NCBI RefSeq assembly: GCF_017639855.1
Contig: NZ_CP072115.1
Span: 1,426,001 to 1,490,000 of the forward strand
DNA length: 64,000 bases
Source of the DNA: Streptococcus sp. zg-86
GTDB taxonomy: Bacteria; Bacillota; Bacilli; Lactobacillales; Streptococcaceae
Direction: 5' to 3'
A program made the position numbers and the translations under genes. Below the pieces are notes generated by a model that made no database searches, had not been told where the DNA came from, and was given only the letters and a program-made list of their open reading frames with translations. Below are positions 49,262-58,224 of this stretch, in pieces (the first letter of the stretch is position 1; the number at the start of each line of letters is the position of its first letter).

Positions 49262-52200
49262 CTACATACTTTCTAAATCTTTTAATTTGACAGAGACAAT
49301 TTTTGATACCCCAGATTCTTGCATGGTCACTCCATACATGGCATCTGCTGCTGCCATTGTCCCTTTCCGGTGTGTCACCACGATAAACTGACTCGATTGA
49401 TCAAAGCGGTTGAGGTAATCACCAAAACGTTTCACATTGGCTTCATCAAGCGCTGCTTCCACTTCATCCAAAATGACAAATGGAATGGTTTTGACACGAA
49501 TAATCGAAAACAACAAGGCTAGGGCTGACAAGGCTTTTTCCCCACCAGACATCAAGTTCAGGGATTGAATTTTCTTTCCTGGCGGTTGAACAGAAATCTC
49601 CACACCTGCTGTTAGAATATCAGAACTGGTCAGAATGAGGTCTGCTGATCCACCACCAAACATTTGCTGAAAGGTTCGCTTGAAACTATCACGAATGGCT
49701 TCAAAGGTCTGCTTAAAGCGTGCTGTCACCTCTGTATCCATTTCATGAATGGTGTCCAATAAGAGATCACGAGCTGAAAGAATGTCCTCTCGCTGTTCTT
49801 TTAAGAAATGCAAGCGTTGCCCCACTTCTTCGTACTGTTCAATAGCTTCGATATTCACAGGCCCTAGGCTACGAATCGCTCGCTCCAATTCTTTTAAGGT
49901 CTGCTCAGCCTGAGTCAAGTTTTCCACTGAATCTGCTTTTTGGCTCGCTTCATCAAAACTCATTTTATAATGCTCTGTCAGATTGACCAACAAGAGTTTT
50001 AAGCGGCTAGCTTCTTGCTCATGGTCTGCCTCCAATTTAGCTTGCTTGCGAATAAATTCGTCATTTTTCAAACGCATCTGCTCCAAACGTGTAGCGATGT
50101 CGTCAAACTGACCTTCGATATCCTCTAGTTCGAGCTTCATCCGAACAAGCAGCTGATTGGTCTCATCTTGTTTTGCTTTTGCAGCAGATAATTGCTCTGT
50201 TAATACCTCTAAGCTGGTATCGTCCTGTGCCTCAATTTTTTGGTCAATAACTGCCTGTAATATCTCTATTTCATGCGTAAAATTAGCCTGTTCTTCCTGC
50301 AAGCGAGTTTGATCTGACTGAACAAAGCCTACCTCACTAGCCAACTGACTTTGAGTGACTTTGAGGCTAGACAGGCTATCCTGTAAAGTCTGTATTTGCT
50401 CTTGGATAGCATAGCGATTGGTCTTCATCTCCTCAATCTGCCCTGACAATGTCGTTTTCTTTTCGGCAAACTCGGACAATTGTGCTTGGTACTGGGCCAA
50501 CAAGTCCTCTAAATCAGACAATACAGTCTGACTAGCCTGCCCTGATTGGAGCTCATAGAGGGCATCCAATTCCGCTACCTTCTCTGCTAGCTGTTCATAG
50601 GAAAGGCGAATTCGCTGTTCCACCAATCGTGCTTCCTCACCAGCCTCCTTGATTTTTTCCAAGGAAAGGCGAATCGCTTCCGCTGCTTCTTTTTTAGCCG
50701 CAACTTGCTTTTCTTGCTCTACTAGGGTTTGATGTAAGAGTCTGATTTCTTCTGCCAAGGCATCCAACTCTGGTTTGACAAAAGTTGTATTATTGGTACG
50801 GTTACTTCCCCCTGCAAAAGCTCCACCAGGGCGAATTTCGGTGCCGTCTAAGGTTACCAGACGCACTTGGAATTTGGTTGCCCTCGCAGCCTGATTGGCA
50901 TGCTCGACTGTATCAAAAATCGCAATCGTCCCTAATAAATTTTGAAAAATAGCCTTTAAGCCTTCATCATAGGATACTAAATCACTAGCTAAACCTAAAA
51001 ATCCTTTAGAAGATTGTAATTGACTGACGAGATGACTTGCTAACTGACGTGGTTTAATGGTCGTTAGTGGTAAAAAGGTTGCCCGTCCTTGGCGACCTTG
51101 TTTTAAGAAGGTAATTGCTGCTTTGGCAGTTGCTTCGTCTTCGACAATAATATGCTGGCTAGCACCACCCAGAGCAATGTCAAGGGCTGTCTGATACTGC
51201 ATCTCAAAGGTGACATTGGCACTAACTGCTCCAATAATGCCACCGATTCTATCGGCTTGTTGCAAAACAGCTTTGACACCCGCATAGAAATTCGAGTGAT
51301 TTTGCAAAATCGCTTCTAAACTAGCTTGTCGTGCCTTCTTTATTTTTACTTGATCTAACACATCAAACAACTGCGATTGACTTGCTTGATACTCCTGATC
51401 TAAGGCAACTAATTCTGTTTGTTTCTGCTGATAATCTGCTAATAGTTCTTGCAACCGTATCTCAGCTTCTCGTAGCTGAATCTCCAATTGGGATAAGTCA
51501 GACTGGTGTGTTTCCTTTTCCGTCAACAGGCGAGTCATTTCTTCCGATTGACTTTTAGAAAGGCGTTGTTGGTTGGCAAGGTCTTGCTCTACTTTCGCTA
51601 GTGCATTCGATAATTCTGCTTCATCTTGTAGCAAGCCAACATAGCGCTCTCTAAGACGATCCAATACTTGGTCTGGATCTTCAGAAAAGTTGGATAAGTC
51701 CTGCTCTTTTTCGGCAATTATCTGTTTAATCTGGGTCAATTCTTCCTTCAATTGCACTAAACGACTTGCCTTTTCCGCCAGTTCTTCGTTTGTTTTAATA
51801 GCTTTTTCTTCTACATCCTGTAATCTAGCTTGTGCTTCTTGGCGACTGGTTTCATTCTGGCTCGACTCCAGTTGGTGAACCGTAATCTTTCGCTCTAAAT
51901 CGCTGATTAACTTGGTAACATCAAGCAATACGGCTTGTTCACGTTCTAGCTGCGCAGTTAACTGCTGTCTTTGCTGCTTCAAGCCCTGATTTTCTGTCTC
52001 AAGGCTATCTCTTTGTGCATAATAATGGGTCAAATCAGCCTTGACTTGAGTCAAATCAGCCTCTTTTTGATTAAGTAAAGACCGACCTTTTGCAATTTGA
52101 GCCACCAAAACATTCAAGTACAGCTTCTTACGCTCTTCATCCAACTCCAAGAATTTCTTTGCAACCTGAGCCTGTTTCTCTAAGGGCTTCACTTGTGTGT

Positions 52201-52795
52201 CTAATTCATAGATAATATCTTCCAAACGGTCTAAATTATCCTGAGCCTGTGACAGTTTGGTCTCTGTTTCTTTTTTGCGTGTCTTGTATTTGAGAACACC
52301 GGCCGCTTCCTCAAAGATAGCTCTACGCTCTTCCGGTTTGGAATTGAAAATAGCCTCTACACGACCTTGAGAAATAATGGAAAACGAATCTCGTCCAAGG
52401 CCCGTATCCATAAACAAATCATGGATATCCCGCAAACGAACCTTTTGCCCGTCAATCAGATACTCACTATCGCCTGAACGGTAAATATGGCGCTCTACCT
52501 TAATTTCTTTTTCCCGACCTGCGATAAAGCCACTACTATTATCCAAGGTGACAATGACAGAAGCATAATTGAGAGCTTTGCGGCTTTCTGTTCCAGCAAA
52601 AATCACATCTGGCATTTTGCCTCCACGGAGACTTTTGGCTGATGATTCACCCAAGGCCCAACGAAGACTTTCTGTAATATTGGATTTACCTGACCCATTT
52701 GGACCAACGACTGCTGTTACTCCTCGGTCAAAGACAACCTTTGTTTTATCTGCAAAGGACTTGAATCCTTGCATTTCAATCGACTTAAGATACAT
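49262..52795 (-). CDS. smc: Chromosome segregation protein SMC
   Basis: A 1177-residue condensin ATPase. The N-terminal head has Walker A GPNGSGKSNITESL (33–46). Two long coiled coils (about 165–495 and 675–1015) flank the hinge (about 500–665, with glycine-rich GGIIGAVSANV and GGAFAGGSNR). The C-terminal head has the signature LMSGGEKALSALALLF and Walker B FVILDEVEAALDEANV. It organises and separates chromosomes with ScpA/ScpB. It starts 2 bp after the rnc stop. Confidence 0.97.
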   Translation of the reverse strand: MYLKSIEMQGFKSFADKTKVVFDRGVTAVVGPNGSGKSNITESLRWALGESSAKSLRGGKMPDVIFAGTESRKALNYASVIVTLDNSSGFIAGREKEIKVERHIYRSGDSEYLIDGQKVRLRDIHDLFMDTGLGRDSFSIISQGRVEAIFNSKPEERRAIFEEAAGVLKYKTRKKETETKLSQAQDNLDRLEDIIYELDTQVKPLEKQAQVAKKFLELDEERKKLYLNVLVAQIAKGRSLLNQKEADLTQVKADLTHYYAQRDSLETENQGLKQQRQQLTAQLEREQAVLLDVTKLISDLERKITVHQLESSQNETSRQEAQARLQDVEEKAIKTNEELAEKASRLVQLKEELTQIKQIIAEKEQDLSNFSEDPDQVLDRLRERYVGLLQDEAELSNALAKVEQDLANQQRLSKSQSEEMTRLLTEKETHQSDLSQLEIQLREAEIRLQELLADYQQKQTELVALDQEYQASQSQLFDVLDQVKIKKARQASLEAILQNHSNFYAGVKAVLQQADRIGGIIGAVSANVTFEMQYQTALDIALGGASQHIIVEDEATAKAAITFLKQGRQGRATFLPLTTIKPRQLASHLVSQLQSSKGFLGLASDLVSYDEGLKAIFQNLLGTIAIFDTVEHANQAARATKFQVRLVTLDGTEIRPGGAFAGGSNRTNNTTFVKPELDALAEEIRLLHQTLVEQEKQVAAKKEAAEAIRLSLEKIKEAGEEARLVEQRIRLSYEQLAEKVAELDALYELQSGQASQTVLSDLEDLLAQYQAQLSEFAEKKTTLSGQIEEMKTNRYAIQEQIQTLQDSLSSLKVTQSQLASEVGFVQSDQTRLQEEQANFTHEIEILQAVIDQKIEAQDDTSLEVLTEQLSAAKAKQDETNQLLVRMKLELEDIEGQFDDIATRLEQMRLKNDEFIRKQAKLEADHEQEASRLKLLLVNLTEHYKMSFDEASQKADSVENLTQAEQTLKELERAIRSLGPVNIEAIEQYEEVGQRLHFLKEQREDILSARDLLLDTIHEMDTEVTARFKQTFEAIRDSFKRTFQQMFGGGSADLILTSSDILTAGVEISVQPPGKKIQSLNLMSGGEKALSALALLFSIIRVKTIPFVILDEVEAALDEANVKRFGDYLNRFDQSSQFIVVTHRKGTMAAADAMYGVTMQESGVSKIVSVKLKDLESM

Positions 52796-52797
52796 TC

Positions 52798-53484
52798 TTA
52801 GTTCCCTGCCTCTACTGCATTTTTCGCTGCAGCTTGTTCTGCTTGCTTTTTAGAGCGTCCCCGACCTCTGCCCAAGGCTTGATCATTCACCAACACTTCT
52901 ACTTCAAAGGTTTTATCATGTGCCGGCCCTGATTCAGAAATGACCTGATAGCGAATAGCAATCTCTCCATTCACCTGCAGCATTTCTTGTAAGGCTGTTT
53001 TATAATCAGTTACCCGTTCAAAATTTCCAACTTCTAACTGAGGAATCATCACCTGATAGAGAAAGTCCTCCACGGTTTCAATTCCCTTATCTAGCAAAAG
53101 GGCTCCTAAAAAGGCCTCAAATAAATCGCCTAAAATGGTATCTCGATTGCGCCCACCTGATTTTTCTTCCCCTTTTCCCAAACGAAGGAAACGATCAAAT
53201 CCACAAGCACGTGCAAAACCTGCCAAACTCTCCTCTCGAACGAAGGTTGAGCGCATTTTTGACATCTCACCTTCTGGAAATTGAGGATAGGTCTGATACA
53301 AATAACGGGAAATAATCAATTGCAGAACAGCGTCTCCTAAAAATTCCAAACGCTCGTTATGTGAAATTTTTAGAAGGCGGTGTTCATTGGCATAGGATGT
53401 GTGGGTAAAAGCTGTTTCCAGCAAGCTTACATCGGAAAAATCAATTCCAAAGTCCACAGCTAATTTTTTCTGTAATTGTTGCAT
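52798..53484 (-). CDS. rnc: Ribonuclease III
   Basis: A 228-residue double-strand RNA endonuclease. The catalytic signature is [22 protein letters not shown] with the metal-binding Glu and Asp. A second acidic site lies in [20 protein letters not shown], and a double-stranded RNA-binding domain forms the C-terminus (about 155–224, [22 protein letters not shown]). Start at 53484 with AAAGGAG upstream; the frame extends 13 codons into the promoter. It processes rRNA precursors and structured mRNAs. Confidence 0.96.
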   Translation of the reverse strand: MQQLQKKLAVDFGIDFSDVSLLETAFTHTSYANEHRLLKISHNERLEFLGDAVLQLIISRYLYQTYPQFPEGEMSKMRSTFVREESLAGFARACGFDRFLRLGKGEEKSGGRNRDTILGDLFEAFLGALLLDKGIETVEDFLYQVMIPQLEVGNFERVTDYKTALQEMLQVNGEIAIRYQVISESGPAHDKTFEVEVLVNDQALGRGRGRSKKQAEQAAAKNAVEAGN

Positions 53485-53511
53485 AGTGACTCCTTTTTGT
53501 CTATCCCTCTT

Positions 53512-53539
53512 ATTATACCACATTCCAAGCCCTTGTCAG
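53512..53539 (-). promoter_or_regulatory. rnc–smc promoter
   Basis: On the minus strand: CTGACA (53534–53539), 16-bp spacer ending in TGG, and TATAAT (53512–53517), giving an extended -10. Confidence 0.7.
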
Positions 53540-53594
53540 TAAAACAAAGGCCAGTCTGTTCCCTACTTTCCCCTTCTCCCATAAAGAGCATACC

Positions 53595-53780
53595 GATGAG
53601 AAAGCAAAACTCGAAGCTTAGAGAACTGTTTTTCATCAAAGCAAGTCAAACTTGAAGTCTAGGGAAACAATTTTTTGTGAAAGAATGCAAGGCTTGAAAT
53701 CTAGGGAAACAATTTCTCATCAAGAAATGCAAGACTTAAAGAATAAGGAAGGAGTTTTTCATCGAAGAAAGCGAGCAGAG
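53595..53780. repeat. Degenerate ~42-bp tandem repeat
   Basis: Four and a half imperfect copies of a ~42-bp unit: CATCAA, then an AAGCAAG-like stretch, CTTGAAGTCTAGGG and AAACAATTTTT. Copies begin near 53595, 53634, 53676, 53717 and 53759. It does not resemble the other repeat families here and carries no open frame. Confidence 0.6.
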
Positions 53781-53783
53781 AAA

Positions 53784-53821
53784 AAGAGAGTTTATTCCAC
53801 ATAATGGAAATAAACTCTCTT
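53784..53821 (-). terminator. Strong hairpin between adh and rnc
   Basis: AAGAGAGTTTATTTCCA pairs with TGGAATAAACTCTCTT (one bulged base) around a short loop, followed by TTTTC on the minus strand. A back-up terminator downstream of adh. Confidence 0.8.
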
Positions 53822-53870
53822 AATTTAATGACATGGGACAAAAGTTCCTGACCACATTATTTTTGTAGAT

Positions 53871-54041
53871 GTAACAGTTTAGCACATATCAATAATCAGG
53901 GAATGACCATTGATACCTAAACTTGGAAATCAAAAAGCGAGGATTATCTGGTTTGTAAAACGCTGATAAGTCAACTTTCGATTAAAAAGAGGGTGGGACG
54001 ACAAAATCGATTTCTACGAAATCACGATGGAGTCCCACTCC
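53871..54041. repeat. Family C repeat after adh, ending in a terminator-like hairpin
   Basis: 53871–53980 aligns with 24702–24830. The end forms GGGAGTGGGAC…GTCCCACCC (53991–54041) with an inner GATTTC-GTA-GAAATC stem, then TCTTTTTAAT on the minus strand, 19 bp after the adh stop. It probably serves as the adh terminator. Confidence 0.7.
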
Positions 54042-54059
54042 CTTATTTCCGACTTTTAA

Positions 54060-55121
54060 CTATGCTTCTGGAGATATGTCATTTTCAATAATAACTTTAA
54101 TCGCATGGTGATCTGCTGCTTTTGAGAAGACCTTGTAGGCTTCTTCAATTTCACTTAACTTGAAGTAGTGAGTGACTAATTTTTCAGGAGCAATCTTATG
54201 CGATTCCATCGCTTTCAACAATTGTGGTGTTGTATTGGTAGATACAAGACCTGTTGTTACATTGATGTTGCGAATCCATAGACGATCCAAGTCAAATTGA
54301 ACTGGCACACCGTGCACTCCTGCATTGGCAATCGTACCATCAATAGCAATAATATTTTGACAGAAGTCAAATGTCGCTGGAATACCAACTGCTTCAATCG
54401 CTACATCCACACCACGTCCATCGGTTAAGTCAAAGATTTCTTGAATCGCTTTTTCTGTATCAGCTGAATTGACCTTATGTGTCGCACCAAATGAAAGGGC
54501 AGTATCCAAACGGTTATCATCCAAATCAACCATGATAATCTTTGCTGGTGAGTAGAATTGGGCAGTCAGCAAAGCTGCCAAACCAACCGGTCCTGAACCG
54601 ATAATCGCGACGGTACAACCTGGCTCTACTTTACCTTTTAAAACACCAATTTCATAACCTGTTGGAAGAATGTCTGACAACATTACCAAGGCTTCATCTG
54701 ACAAACCTTTTGGTGTGTGGTAAAGCGTATTGTCTGCATGCGGTACACGTAGGTATTCAGCTTGCGTACCATCAATCAAGTGACCAAAAATCCATCCACC
54801 TTCGTCTTCACAGTGAGCATAGATTCCTTTTCGACAATAGTAACATTTTCCACATGCACAGACACAAGAAACTAAAACCTTATCACCTTTTTTGAAGTTT
54901 GTAACGCCTTCACCAACTTCTTCAACAACCGCAATACCTTCGTGTCCTAAAATACGACCACTTTCAACGACAGGAACATCTCCTTTGATGATGTGAAGGT
55001 CTGTTCCACAGATAGTTGTTTTCAACATACGAACAACAGCGTCAGTCGGTTTGCGAACAACTGGTTTTTCGACATCAACAAAGGCTGCTTCGCCTGGTTT
55101 AACATATGTATAAGCTTTCAT
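54060..55121 (-). CDS. Zinc-dependent alcohol dehydrogenase
   Basis: A 353-residue medium-chain dehydrogenase/reductase. The catalytic zinc ligands are C38 (TTICGTDLH) and H60-E61 (GHEG). The structural zinc is held by C90, C93, C96 and C104 (CGKCYYCRKGIYAHC), and the NAD fold is IIGSGPVGLAALL. It interconverts small alcohols and aldehydes or ketones with NAD(P)H; the precise substrate is unclear. Start at 55121 (MKAYTYVKPG) with GGAG upstream. Single gene with a strong cre-controlled promoter and a hairpin terminator. Confidence 0.9.
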   Translation of the reverse strand: MKAYTYVKPGEAAFVDVEKPVVRKPTDAVVRMLKTTICGTDLHIIKGDVPVVESGRILGHEGIAVVEEVGEGVTNFKKGDKVLVSCVCACGKCYYCRKGIYAHCEDEGGWIFGHLIDGTQAEYLRVPHADNTLYHTPKGLSDEALVMLSDILPTGYEIGVLKGKVEPGCTVAIIGSGPVGLAALLTAQFYSPAKIIMVDLDDNRLDTALSFGATHKVNSADTEKAIQEIFDLTDGRGVDVAIEAVGIPATFDFCQNIIAIDGTIANAGVHGVPVQFDLDRLWIRNINVTTGLVSTNTTPQLLKAMESHKIAPEKLVTHYFKLSEIEEAYKVFSKAADHHAIKVIIENDISPEA

Positions 55122-55155
55122 AACTTTCTCCATTTGTGAATATTTTTACCATGTT

Positions 55156-55194
55156 AGTATAACATACTATTTCTATTTTTTGCAAGCGCTTTCT
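55156..55194 (-). promoter_or_regulatory. adh promoter with cre site over the -35
   Basis: On the minus strand: TTGCAA (55180–55185), 18-bp spacer ending in TGT, TATACT (55156–55161). The cre site TTGCAAGCGCTTTCT (55180–55194, plus-strand reading, 14 of 15 consensus positions) covers the -35, which predicts repression by CcpA on good sugars. Confidence 0.85.
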
Positions 55195-55227
55195 TAAAAA
55201 ATTCTTTGTTTTTTTTAAACAAAAAAG

Positions 55228-55313
55228 TGAGGGAGGTAGGCAAACGCGTAAAAAACCTACTAGAAACGGACTAGTAGCCTGACATACAAATTTTTCGCTT
55301 TGAGGGAGGTAGG
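55228..55313. other. Direct repeat and hairpin upstream of adh
   Basis: TGAGGGAGGTAGG occurs twice (55228–55240 and 55301–55313), flanking a hairpin CTACTAG-AAACGGA-CTAGTAG (55257–55277). No gene is seen from here to 55480, and I cannot assign a role. Confidence 0.45.
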
Positions 55314-55479
55314 AAGAAATTTTTTGTATTCTTTTGAATTTCTGTATGAGCACTCGAATGATGAAAGAAGAAACTTCGCTCCCCATCACTTTCTAGAATT
55401 GAATATGAGACAATCTTGGGAATTAAAAACGAACAAGTGCGTAATCAACCTTGATAACAAACTATTTTACTAAGATTGA

Positions 55480-55799
55480 ACAGAAAATCTGGATTTATTT
55501 GCCCAGACTTATCTCCGCCTACTGGACTAATGAAGAAAAGCAGTTTACGCTAGGTCCTACTTCCATCCTAAAACAACCCGTCAGCAGCTTAAAAATATCC
55601 TTGCACGTTATCAAAAAGAGGATTTGCATCCACAAATCCTTATTTTCAACTTTCAAGGTCCACTGGACTAAGTAAAGAAAACTAGCTTGCGCTAGTTCCC
55701 ATTTCCAACCTAAAACAAGCCGGACTTAGAAAACTGGACGGGACACACTGCTTCGCAGTGTTCCTATTTCCAACTTAAAAAGGTCCACCGGACCTTTTT
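55480..55799. repeat. Hairpin array downstream of livF (BOX-like linkers)
   Basis: A chain of hairpins: AGGATTTG/CAAATCCT (55619–55640), AGGTCCACTGGACT, AACTAGC-TTGC-GCTAGTT (55680–55697), ACACTGC-TTC-GCAGTGT (55745–55761) and AAAAAGGTCC-ACC-GGACCTTTTT (55777–55799). Between them lie TATTTTCAACTTTC, CATTTCCAACCTAAAA and TATTTCCAACTTAAAA. The linkers match those of the BOX-like arrays, but the terminal ends are absent. Confidence 0.65.
55777..55799 (-). terminator. Terminator of the liv operon
   Basis: Perfect stem AAAAAGGTCC / GGACCTTTTT with a 3-nt loop. One arm overlaps the TAA stop codon of livF. It is also the last module of the hairpin array. Confidence 0.85.
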
Positions 55800-56508
55800 A
55801 ACCACCTAGATATGCTTTTTTGACTTCTTCTGAGGCGAGGAGTTCGTGTCCTGTTCCTGATAGGACAATTTTCCCTGTTTCAAGTACGTAGCCTCGGTCT
55901 GCGATTGAAAGTGCCTTATTGGCATTTTGTTCAATCAAGAGGACGGTTGTCCCTTGTTTTTGAATATCTTGAATAATATCAAAAATTTCTTGAATGAAAA
56001 TAGGTGCAAGTCCCATAGAAGGCTCATCAAGGAGCAATAATTTTGGCTGGCTCATGAGAGCACGCCCCATCGCAAGCATTTGCTGCTCCCCTCCTGAAAG
56101 GGTTGCGGCATCTTGGTTTTTCCTTTCTTCCAAACGCGGGAAACGAGCAAAAATCTTTTTCAAATTGGCTTGATTTTCTTCACGATTGTTGCGCAAGAAA
56201 GCACCCATTTCCAAATTTTCCATAACCGTCAAACCAGCAAAAACATGGCGACCTTCTGGGACTTGAGACAAGCCATCTGCTACAATTTTACGAGCCGGAA
56301 TACGTTGGATTTCATTTCCTAAAAAGCTAATTGTACCAGAAGATGGACGTACCAAGCCTGAAATGGTTCGTAAGATAGAGGTCTTGCCTGCACCATTTGC
56401 ACCAATTAGTGTAACCACTTCTCCTTCATTGACTTCAAAGGATACATTTTTTACTGCTTCGATGACACCGTAATGGACGGATAAATTTTCCACTGTTAAC
56501 ATTGACAT
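55798..56508 (-). CDS. livF: Branched-chain amino acid ABC transporter, ATPase LivF
   Basis: A 236-residue ABC ATPase. Walker A is GANGAGKTS, the signature LSGGEQQMLAMGRALMS, and Walker B LLLLDEPSMGLAP. The LivF subtype shows in the short C-terminus and VLIEQNANKALSIADRGYVLETG. It powers uptake with LivG. Its ATG overlaps the livG stop by one base, and its own stop merges into the operon terminator. Confidence 0.95.
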   Translation of the reverse strand: MSMLTVENLSVHYGVIEAVKNVSFEVNEGEVVTLIGANGAGKTSILRTISGLVRPSSGTISFLGNEIQRIPARKIVADGLSQVPEGRHVFAGLTVMENLEMGAFLRNNREENQANLKKIFARFPRLEERKNQDAATLSGGEQQMLAMGRALMSQPKLLLLDEPSMGLAPIFIQEIFDIIQDIQKQGTTVLLIEQNANKALSIADRGYVLETGKIVLSGTGHELLASEEVKKAYLGG

Positions 56509-57272
56509 TAGGCCTCACCTCCAAGATAAGCTTCGATAACACGTTTATTGGTCTTGATTTCCTCTGGTGTGCCATGTGCAATCAGGCGACCATATTCCAA
56601 GACATAGATTCGTTCTGTAACTTCCATGACCAAGCTCATATCATGCTCAATCAGCATGATTGTAATGTTGAACTCATTTTTGATTTTACGAATCAATTGG
56701 GTCAATTCAGCTGTTTCCTGTGGGTTCATCCCAGCTGCTGGCTCATCAAGAAAGAGAATTTTAGGCTCAGTTGCTAAGGCACGTACAATTTCCAAACGGC
56801 GTTGTTGTCCGTAAGGAAGATTCTTGGCCAAGGTATCTGCATCCTTATCCAAATCAAAGATTTTTAAGAGTTCAATGGCTTTTTCACGCAGAGCTACCTC
56901 ATTCTTGTAAAAGGCTGGTAGGCGGAAAAAACTGGCAAAGACATGGTTTTTCCCATGATTGCTTAAACCGATTAAGACATTTTCCAAAACCGTCATATCT
57001 TTAAAGAGACGAATGTTTTGGAAGGTCCGTCCCAATCCTAGAGAAGCAATTTTAGAAGGTGCCTTTCCATTTAAAGGAGTACCTGCTAGGCTAATCGTTC
57101 CTTCACTTGGCTCATAGACACCCGTCAAGAGATTAAAGAGGGTTGTCTTTCCTGCACCATTTGGACCAATTAAGCCGACCAGTTCACCCTCGTGTAATTC
57201 CATTGTGACATCACCAACTGCAGTTAAACCGCCGAAATTTTTGGTTAATTTTTGTACATCAAGAAGTGCCAT
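56508..57272 (-). CDS. livG: Branched-chain amino acid ABC transporter, ATPase LivG
   Basis: A 254-residue ABC ATPase with Walker A GPNGAGKTTLFNLLTG, signature NLPYGQQRRLEIVRALA (the LivG variant of LSGGQ) and Walker B ILFLDEPAAGMNPQE. The C-terminal extension VLEYGRLIAHGTPEEIKTNKRVIEAYLGG is typical of LivG. It overlaps livM and livF by one base each. Confidence 0.95.
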   Translation of the reverse strand: MALLDVQKLTKNFGGLTAVGDVTMELHEGELVGLIGPNGAGKTTLFNLLTGVYEPSEGTISLAGTPLNGKAPSKIASLGLGRTFQNIRLFKDMTVLENVLIGLSNHGKNHVFASFFRLPAFYKNEVALREKAIELLKIFDLDKDADTLAKNLPYGQQRRLEIVRALATEPKILFLDEPAAGMNPQETAELTQLIRKIKNEFNITIMLIEHDMSLVMEVTERIYVLEYGRLIAHGTPEEIKTNKRVIEAYLGGEA

Positions 57273-58222
57273 TAGTTCGCTTCCTCCTTTTTCTTGAAGA
57301 ATCGAGCAAAGGATAATTCCTTCGTTCCCAATAGACCACCTGGGCGGAAAATCATCAATAAGATGAGGGCAAATGAATAGATAATCATACTCACACTAGC
57401 ATAACTCTTGAGATAGACATTCAAAACGCCTAGTACAATCGCTGCAACAAAGGTCCCTGTAATAGAGCCAAGTCCCCCCAATACGATGATAATCAAAATA
57501 TTAACAGAGGTCATGAACGCAAAGTCTTTTGGTACAATCGTACCAACATAGCCTGCATGGAGACCACCCGCAATAGCTGCTGTCATGGCACCAAAGACAA
57601 AGGCAATGACCTTCATTTTAGTAGGATTCACCCCGACAGATTCTGCCGCAATTTCATCTTCCCGAACAGAGATGACTGTCCGTCCCATAGGACTACGTAG
57701 GAAGTTCACAGTGAAAATCGTTGTAATCACCACAAAAGCATAGACTAATTGCCAGTTGGTAAAGAGGGGAATTCCCATAATCCCAGCTGCACCGTTCGTT
57801 ACTTTTCCGCCATTGATAATAAAAATACGGATAATCTCTGCCACACCAAGCGTTGCGATTGCCAGATAATCTCCTTTCAAACGGAGAGTTGGCAAACCAA
57901 CCAAGAGGGCTACTCCACCTGCAAGTATCATTCCAACAAGTAGCGAAATAGCAAAACCTGCATAGCTAGGCATCATTTTCCCTAGAACACCAACTGAGTA
58001 AGCACCAATAGCCATAAAACCAGCATGCCCGAGTGAGAATTGACCTGAAAAACCAACAATCAAGTTCAAACCGACTGCCATGATGATGTTAATCCCAATT
58101 TGTTGAACCACTTGGATATAGTAGAAGTTCAAGATACCTGTTGCAACGAGTCCTTGAATGACTCCAAAACCAGCTAGTAAAACAGCTAGCCAAATTGCAT
58201 TTACTTTTAGATTTCTTGCCAT
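57272..58222 (-). CDS. livM: Branched-chain amino acid ABC transporter, permease LivM
   Basis: A 316-residue permease with about nine membrane segments. Family stretches are GLNLIVGFSGQFSLGHAGFMAIGAYS near the N-terminus and the cytoplasmic coupling loop SPMGRTVISVREDEIAAESVGVN. It forms the channel with LivH, whose gene ends 3 bp upstream. Confidence 0.94.
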   Translation of the reverse strand: MARNLKVNAIWLAVLLAGFGVIQGLVATGILNFYYIQVVQQIGINIIMAVGLNLIVGFSGQFSLGHAGFMAIGAYSVGVLGKMMPSYAGFAISLLVGMILAGGVALLVGLPTLRLKGDYLAIATLGVAEIIRIFIINGGKVTNGAAGIMGIPLFTNWQLVYAFVVITTIFTVNFLRSPMGRTVISVREDEIAAESVGVNPTKMKVIAFVFGAMTAAIAGGLHAGYVGTIVPKDFAFMTSVNILIIIVLGGLGSITGTFVAAIVLGVLNVYLKSYASVSMIIYSFALILLMIFRPGGLLGTKELSFARFFKKKEEAN

Positions 58223-58224
58223 GA

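Noticed and set aside
55099..55389. Minus-strand frame of 96 codons upstream of adh
   Set aside because: It overlaps the adh promoter, cre site and start codon, and its composition is unlike a protein.
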